Made by a program: the position numbers and the translations under genes. 10,515 bases of DNA, taken from Bordetella parapertussis. GTDB taxonomy: Bacteria > Pseudomonadota > Gammaproteobacteria > Burkholderiales > Burkholderiaceae_B. The stretch is taken from NCBI GenBank assembly GCA_945882005.1, contig CAMCWG010000081.1:1-10515 (forward strand), in the 5' to 3' direction. The notes beneath the pieces were generated by a model. It searched no databases and was not told where the DNA came from. It was given only the letters and a program-made list of their open reading frames with translations. Each line of letters begins with the position of its first letter. The stretch's first letter is position 1. This document shows positions 6,917-10,515 of this stretch, in pieces.

Positions 6917-7066
6917 ATGGCTAAAGGTCAGCAAAAGTCGAACAAAGAGTCCAAAAAACCCAAAAAGGACACTTCCACACCAAAACCAGCGAGCGGACTG
7001 AGTGATCCGGTGCGTGCCACGGTCGTGAATACGGTCTTCACACGGATTAAGAACAAGGATCGTTGA
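6917..7066 (+). CDS. Small lysine-rich conserved-type protein (49 aa)
   Basis: A short frame beginning MAKGQQKSNKESKKPKKDTS and ending in a hydrophobic-plus-basic helix-like segment (VRATVVNTVFTRIKNKDR). The first half is highly basic, with eight lysines in 17 residues, and resembles a family of short uncharacterised proteobacterial proteins starting MAKGQ-(x)2-SN-(x)2-KKPKK. I recall the pattern but cannot search for it. There is no signal peptide and no cysteine. The charge suggests binding to RNA, DNA or the ribosome, but that is inference; the function is unknown. The start has a weak AGAGA upstream. The stop is four bases before the ATG of the O-GlcNAc-transferase-like gene, so the two are probably cotranscribed and this gene's translation may feed the next. 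Confidence 0.75.
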   Translation: MAKGQQKSNKESKKPKKDTSTPKPASGLSDPVRATVVNTVFTRIKNKDR

Positions 7067-7070
7067 TGCT

Positions 7071-9053
7071 ATGAAGGCGCAAGCCAAACTCGAGCAGGGG
7101 CTTGCGGCGCATCAGCAGGGCTCCCTTGAGCAAGCACGGGCTCTGTATGAGCGCGTGCTGAAGTTGCACCCCAATCATTTTGATGCGGTGCACATGCTGG
7201 GGTTGGTTGCATACCAGCAAGGGCAGTTAGAGCGGGCCGCTATTTTGATCGGGAAAGCATTAAAAATCGATCCGGACGTCGCTTCTGCGCATAACAATTA
7301 TGGCAATGTGCTTCAGGACCAGCGCAAGCTTACCTCGGCGCTAACGAGCTACGATCGTGCGATTGCGTTGGACCCGAATTATGCGGAAGCGCATAACAAT
7401 CGTGGTGACTTACTGCAAGCGCTAGGTCGTGTGCCTGAGGCACTGATAAGCTATGCGCGTGCGCTTGAGATCGCACCTCGGTATGCAGCTGCTTTGTACA
7501 ATCAAGGAAACGCTTATGGTCGCTTGGGGCGCTGGCGCGATGCTGTCGAAAGTTACGACCATGCCTTATCGATTGAGCCTTTTTACCCACAAGCCTTGAT
7601 GAACCGCGGGAATGCGCTTGTAGAATTGCGCGATAATGAAGCCGCGGTGCGGAGTTACACCGAAGCGTTATCGATCGACCCGGCTATTCCCTATCTTGCA
7701 GGCACCTTGCTCCATGTCAATATGCAGCAATGCCAATGGGCTGACTACCACGCCCGCTTAGAGGTGTTGTTGCGCGCTTTGGAGGCGGATCAGCCGGCTT
7801 GCCTGCCTTTTCCGTTGTTGTCTCTCACCGATGATGTCGTTTTGCATAAACGGGTTGCACAAGCTTGGATTGACTCTGCATACAAAAGGGCTCGCGCTGC
7901 GTGGGTGCCTAAAGAGCGTCCCGCGAACGGAAAAATTAAAGTCGGATATTTTTCTGGTGATTTTTGTAATCATCCCGTGGCCTATTTGACAGCAGGATTG
8001 TTTGAAACACATGACCGCTCTCGGTTCGAGATCTTTGCATTTTCGTTCGGGTCTGATGCACAAGATGAGATGCGCATACGCCTAGAAAAAACGTTTGATC
8101 ACTTTTTAGATGTGAAGGGCTGTACAGATTCGCAATTGATTACGCGTGCGCGTGAGTGCGATCTTGATATCGCCGTTGATTTGACGGGTTTGACCAAGGG
8201 ATGTCGCCCTGGTGTATTTTTAGCGCGGGTGGCACCGATTCAAATAAGTTATCTGGGTTATCCCGGTACGACTGGTATCCCGGAAATGGATTATGTCTTG
8301 GTGGATAAGACGATTGCCGAGCCGGGCGATGATGAGCACTACACTGAAAAATTTATTCGACTCCCTCATAGCTATCAAGCAAATGACCCGAGCCGCAAAC
8401 CATCAGACCGTGTTTTTTCCAGGGAGGAGCTCGGCCTGCCTGCTACCGGCTTTGTGTTTTGTTGCTTTAACAATAACTACAAAATCAATCCTGCTATGTT
8501 CGATTGCTGGATGCGAATTTTGCACTTAGTTCCCGCTAGCGTATTGTGGCTTCGCGAGGCAACTGCGCAGACTGAGCAGAACCTGAGGACCGCTGCGCAG
8601 GAGCGAGGTGTCGATGGTGGGCGACTTATTTTTGCCAGTCGAATAGAGTCGATGGGTGATCATTTGGCGCGCCAGCGTATCGCTGATTTGTTTATTGATG
8701 CGTTGCCTTATAACGCACACACCACCGCCAGCGATGCGCTCTGGGCTGGCGTGCCTGTCCTGACTTGCAAAGGCCGCTCCTATGCGGGGCGTGTCGGTGC
8801 CAGTCTGCTGGAAGCACTTGATCTTAAAGAGCTGATTACCAGCGATTTAGAGGAATATGCGCGAGCTGCTGTCGCGTTAGCGAAGGATCCCGCTCGGTTA
8901 GCTGCTCTGCGCACCAAGCTACAGCAACAATTGCACACGAGTCCGTTATTTGATATTGAGCGGTTTACGCGAAATCTCGAACAAGCCTTTCAACAGGTGA
9001 TCGAGCGGAAGGCGGCTAGGCTACCGTCCGCTCACTTTGATATCAATGATTAG
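7071..9053 (+). CDS. TPR-repeat O-GlcNAc transferase-like (GT41/SPINDLY-type) glycosyltransferase (660 aa)
   Basis: Predicted cytoplasmic protein glycosyltransferase with the architecture of eukaryotic OGT: an N-terminal TPR superhelix for protein substrates and a C-terminal split GT-B catalytic region. About six 34-residue TPRs span roughly 3-206 (for example AHNNYGNVLQDQRKLTSALT and AHNNRGDLLQALGRVPEALI, exactly one repeat apart). After a linker, the catalytic part starts at KIKVGYFSGDFCNHPVAYLT (288-307), where H301 aligns with the conserved active-site-region histidine of OGT. Then come AVDLTGLTKGCRPGVF (368-383), ISYLGYPGTTGIPEMDYVL (392-410), FCCFNNNYKINP (463-474) with K471 matching the nucleotide-sugar-contacting lysine, and YNAHTTASDALWAGVPVLT (547-565). 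All expected motifs are present and no interruption is seen. The donor sugar and target proteins are unknown. AAGGAT about ten bases upstream is the likely ribosome-binding site. Confidence 0.92.
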   Translation: MKAQAKLEQGLAAHQQGSLEQARALYERVLKLHPNHFDAVHMLGLVAYQQGQLERAAILIGKALKIDPDVASAHNNYGNVLQDQRKLTSALTSYDRAIALDPNYAEAHNNRGDLLQALGRVPEALISYARALEIAPRYAAALYNQGNAYGRLGRWRDAVESYDHALSIEPFYPQALMNRGNALVELRDNEAAVRSYTEALSIDPAIPYLAGTLLHVNMQQCQWADYHARLEVLLRALEADQPACLPFPLLSLTDDVVLHKRVAQAWIDSAYKRARAAWVPKERPANGKIKVGYFSGDFCNHPVAYLTAGLFETHDRSRFEIFAFSFGSDAQDEMRIRLEKTFDHFLDVKGCTDSQLITRARECDLDIAVDLTGLTKGCRPGVFLARVAPIQISYLGYPGTTGIPEMDYVLVDKTIAEPGDDEHYTEKFIRLPHSYQANDPSRKPSDRVFSREELGLPATGFVFCCFNNNYKINPAMFDCWMRILHLVPASVLWLREATAQTEQNLRTAAQERGVDGGRLIFASRIESMGDHLARQRIADLFIDALPYNAHTTASDALWAGVPVLTCKGRSYAGRVGASLLEALDLKELITSDLEEYARAAVALAKDPARLAALRTKLQQQLHTSPLFDIERFTRNLEQAFQQVIERKAARLPSAHFDIND

Positions 9054-9625
9054 CGTGCTTTCTCGGGAAACGGTAGTGGTTTACCTGCCGGTATAGGCTC
9101 TTCGCCCAAACTTAGCAGCATCGCAATCGTCACATAGGTGCCGCTGACCGCGATGAGATCCACGAGCTGTTGTTCGCCCAGTACTTCCTTGGCGTGGTTG
9201 AATAGTTCGTCGCTGATCTCATGTGTTTTGGTCATCGTCATGCACACGTCATAGACCGCAGCTTCATCAGGCTGCATGTTCCGTGGTCGAATATTTTCCT
9301 TCAGGTCGTCCGCAACGTGGGCGGGTAAGCCATTACGCAAAGCGATTGGGTAATGCGCAAACCATTCGACTTGGGATGTCCAAATCCGCGCTTGAATCAG
9401 AATCGCAAACTCGTTCAGGCGCATAGGGAGTGATGAGCCAAAGCGCAAATAGTCCAACAAGCGTTTGATGCGATCGGCAAATATAGGGCTGCGCAACATG
9501 ACGTTGTAGGGACCACCTAGGCCAATGCTGGATATATCTAGAATTTCCTTCGCGAGTCCAACTGACTCTGGAGCAACGGTCTCGAGGGTTAGTTGTGGGA
9601 AACGCTTTGATGTAAAGGTCGTCAT
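9050..9625 (-). CDS. Carboxymuconolactone decarboxylase-family protein (191 aa)
   Basis: Alpha-helical protein of the CMD/AhpD-like superfamily. The core helix pair matches: LNEFAILIQARIWTSQVEWFAHYPIALRNGLP (70-101), with E72, E87 and H91 in the places where family members carry conserved polar residues, and a later helix LVDLIAVSGTYVTIAMLLS (154-172). No CxxC redox pair is present, so AhpD-type disulfide reductase activity is unlikely; a decarboxylase or other hydratase/isomerase-like role is possible but not demonstrable. Length is typical of the longer CMD subgroup. GGAC (9631-9634) is a weak ribosome-binding site. The gene lies 47 bases downstream of the second Bug binding protein on the same strand, probably in one transcript. 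Its stop overlaps the end of the GT41 gene by four bases. Confidence 0.85.
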   Translation of the reverse strand: MTTFTSKRFPQLTLETVAPESVGLAKEILDISSIGLGGPYNVMLRSPIFADRIKRLLDYLRFGSSLPMRLNEFAILIQARIWTSQVEWFAHYPIALRNGLPAHVADDLKENIRPRNMQPDEAAVYDVCMTMTKTHEISDELFNHAKEVLGEQQLVDLIAVSGTYVTIAMLLSLGEEPIPAGKPLPFPEKAR

Positions 9626-9672
9626 GTGTCGTCCGAATAAAAATGGTTAATTGAATGGTTTTACTTTTTTCG

Positions 9673-10515
9673 TTACTTAATGCTAGTTTGAGTTTTGCTC
9701 AATAAAGACTGGTATTCCAAAGATTCAGCTGCAAGCCGTGTCCGCATCTCTTGTGGAGATGAAGTTTGAACCTCCATGCCTTGCGCATTTAACTTCTCAT
9801 AGAATGCAGGCATGCTCGTCGCTTTTTTTATTGCTGCGTTCAGCTTTACGATGATTGACTCGGGCGTTAGAGCTGGAGCAATGACGCCTTGCCAAGTGTA
9901 GGCTTTATACCCAGGCAGAAATTCAGATACGCTTGGGGTGTCAGGCGTCGCAACACCTCGCTTTTGCCCTGTGGTTGCGACCATGAGGAGACGCCCGTGT
10001 TTGATGTGATCAGTATTGCCAACCAAAGATGTAAACATGATGTCGACACGACCGGCAAGTAAGTCAATTAGGGCAGGCCCAGCTCCTTTGTAGGGGACGT
10101 GCGTGATATCAATATTTGCGGCATGTCGAAAGGCCTCACCTGCTAAATGCTGGGCTGAACCATTGCCAGACGACGCAAAATTAATTTTCCCGGGATTTGC
10201 TTTTGCGTATTGCACGAGCTCTTGAACAGATTTGATGTTCAGGCTCGGCGATACCAATAGGGCAAGAGGCTGGATCGTGGTGAGCGAAACATGGGAGAAG
10301 TCTTTGATTGGATCGTAAGTGGGGCTGCTGTGTAGAAGTGGTGTGATGATGAAAGCGTTTGTGCCGAACAGTAGCGTGTAGCCATCTGCCGGTGAGCGTC
10401 GGACTGAGTCTGACCCAACGAGTGTCCCACCTCCCGCCCTATTTTCAACGATGACGGATTGACCGAGGATCTGACTGAGCTCTTGCGCTAACATCCGCGC
10501 AACAATATCGGTTGC
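9673..10515 (-). CDS. Second Bug/TctC-family solute-binding protein (partial, N terminus beyond right edge)
   Basis: The minus-strand frame is open from the right edge for 281 codons to TAA at 9675-9673. The visible part begins ATDIVARMLAQELSQILGQ, which aligns with TDIVARLIGSRLEKALGQ of the first binding protein, so about 45-50 residues, including the signal peptide, are missing. An internal methionine at 10494 is not the start. Family motifs: VIVENRAGGG, PADGYTLLFG, YAKANPGKINFASSG, ITHVPYKGAGPALIDLLAGR. The two proteins share the fold and motifs but are clearly diverged, so this is a paralogue, not a recent duplicate. It is expected to be periplasmic, delivering a carboxylate or similar ligand to a TctAB-type transporter. 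The gene precedes the CMD-family gene, hinting at catabolism of the imported compound; the ligand is unknown. Confidence 0.93.
   Translation of the reverse strand, partial: ATDIVARMLAQELSQILGQSVIVENRAGGGTLVGSDSVRRSPADGYTLLFGTNAFIITPLLHSSPTYDPIKDFSHVSLTTIQPLALLVSPSLNIKSVQELVQYAKANPGKINFASSGNGSAQHLAGEAFRHAANIDITHVPYKGAGPALIDLLAGRVDIMFTSLVGNTDHIKHGRLLMVATTGQKRGVATPDTPSVSEFLPGYKAYTWQGVIAPALTPESIIVKLNAAIKKATSMPAFYEKLNAQGMEVQTSSPQEMRTRLAAESLEYQSLLSKTQTSIK

Noticed and set aside
7330..8063. Minus-strand frames within the OGT-like gene
   Set aside because: They are antisense to a gene with complete TPR and GT41 motifs, and their translations show no domain features.
9626..9672. Direct repeat of ATGGTT in the gap before the CMD gene
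   Set aside because: It is a six-base repeat in AT-rich sequence, within chance expectation, with no pairing or regulator context.
3468..10515. Possibility that the two Bug genes flank a transposed or duplicated segment
   Set aside because: The two proteins are clearly diverged, no terminal inverted repeats or target duplications are visible, and no transposase is present.

Overview
The window looks like a chromosomal stretch of a betaproteobacterium, most likely Burkholderiales and possibly Alcaligenaceae-like. I infer this from protein resemblance only: two Bug-type periplasmic binding proteins, a Burkholderiales-style cyanophycin synthetase, a class Ib aspartate aminotransferase and a short basic MAKGQ-type protein. 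Base composition looks even and moderately GC-rich. I see no transposase, integrase, tRNA, rRNA, CRISPR array or phage gene. Coding density is very high; the longest gap between genes is about 150 bases.

Left block (1-4451, all minus strand). Reading in the direction of transcription: a Bug/TctC-type solute-binding protein, a CitE-like (HpcH/HpaI family) acyl-CoA lyase, an aldo/keto reductase, and the first 469 codons of cyanophycin synthetase, which runs off the left edge. The first three are spaced 28 and 50 bases apart and look like one carboxylate uptake and catabolism transcript. CphA lies a further 82 bases on and may be read through or have its own promoter.

Middle block (4452-6858). 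A 152-base divergent region separates the binding protein from a plus-strand class Ib aspartate/aromatic-type aminotransferase. That gene converges on a minus-strand pair: arfB, a ribosome-rescue peptidyl-tRNA hydrolase, followed two bases later by a stand-alone Lon substrate-binding (LAN) domain protein. A strong GC hairpin sits inside the 3' end of the Lon-domain gene and may end the aminotransferase transcript.

Right block (6859-10515). A 58-base divergent region precedes a 49-residue lysine-rich protein, then, four bases later, a 660-residue protein with six TPRs and an O-GlcNAc-transferase-type (GT41, SPINDLY-like) catalytic region. Its stop overlaps by 4 bases the stop of a convergent carboxymuconolactone decarboxylase-family gene. 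Upstream of that gene is a second Bug-type binding protein, cut by the right edge.

Most of this is recognisable housekeeping or accessory metabolism. The parts most worth a second look are the short protein coupled to the GT41 enzyme, the arfB/Lon-domain pair, and the two orphan binding proteins next to candidate catabolic enzymes. I found no convincing new defence, mobile or RNA-guided system.
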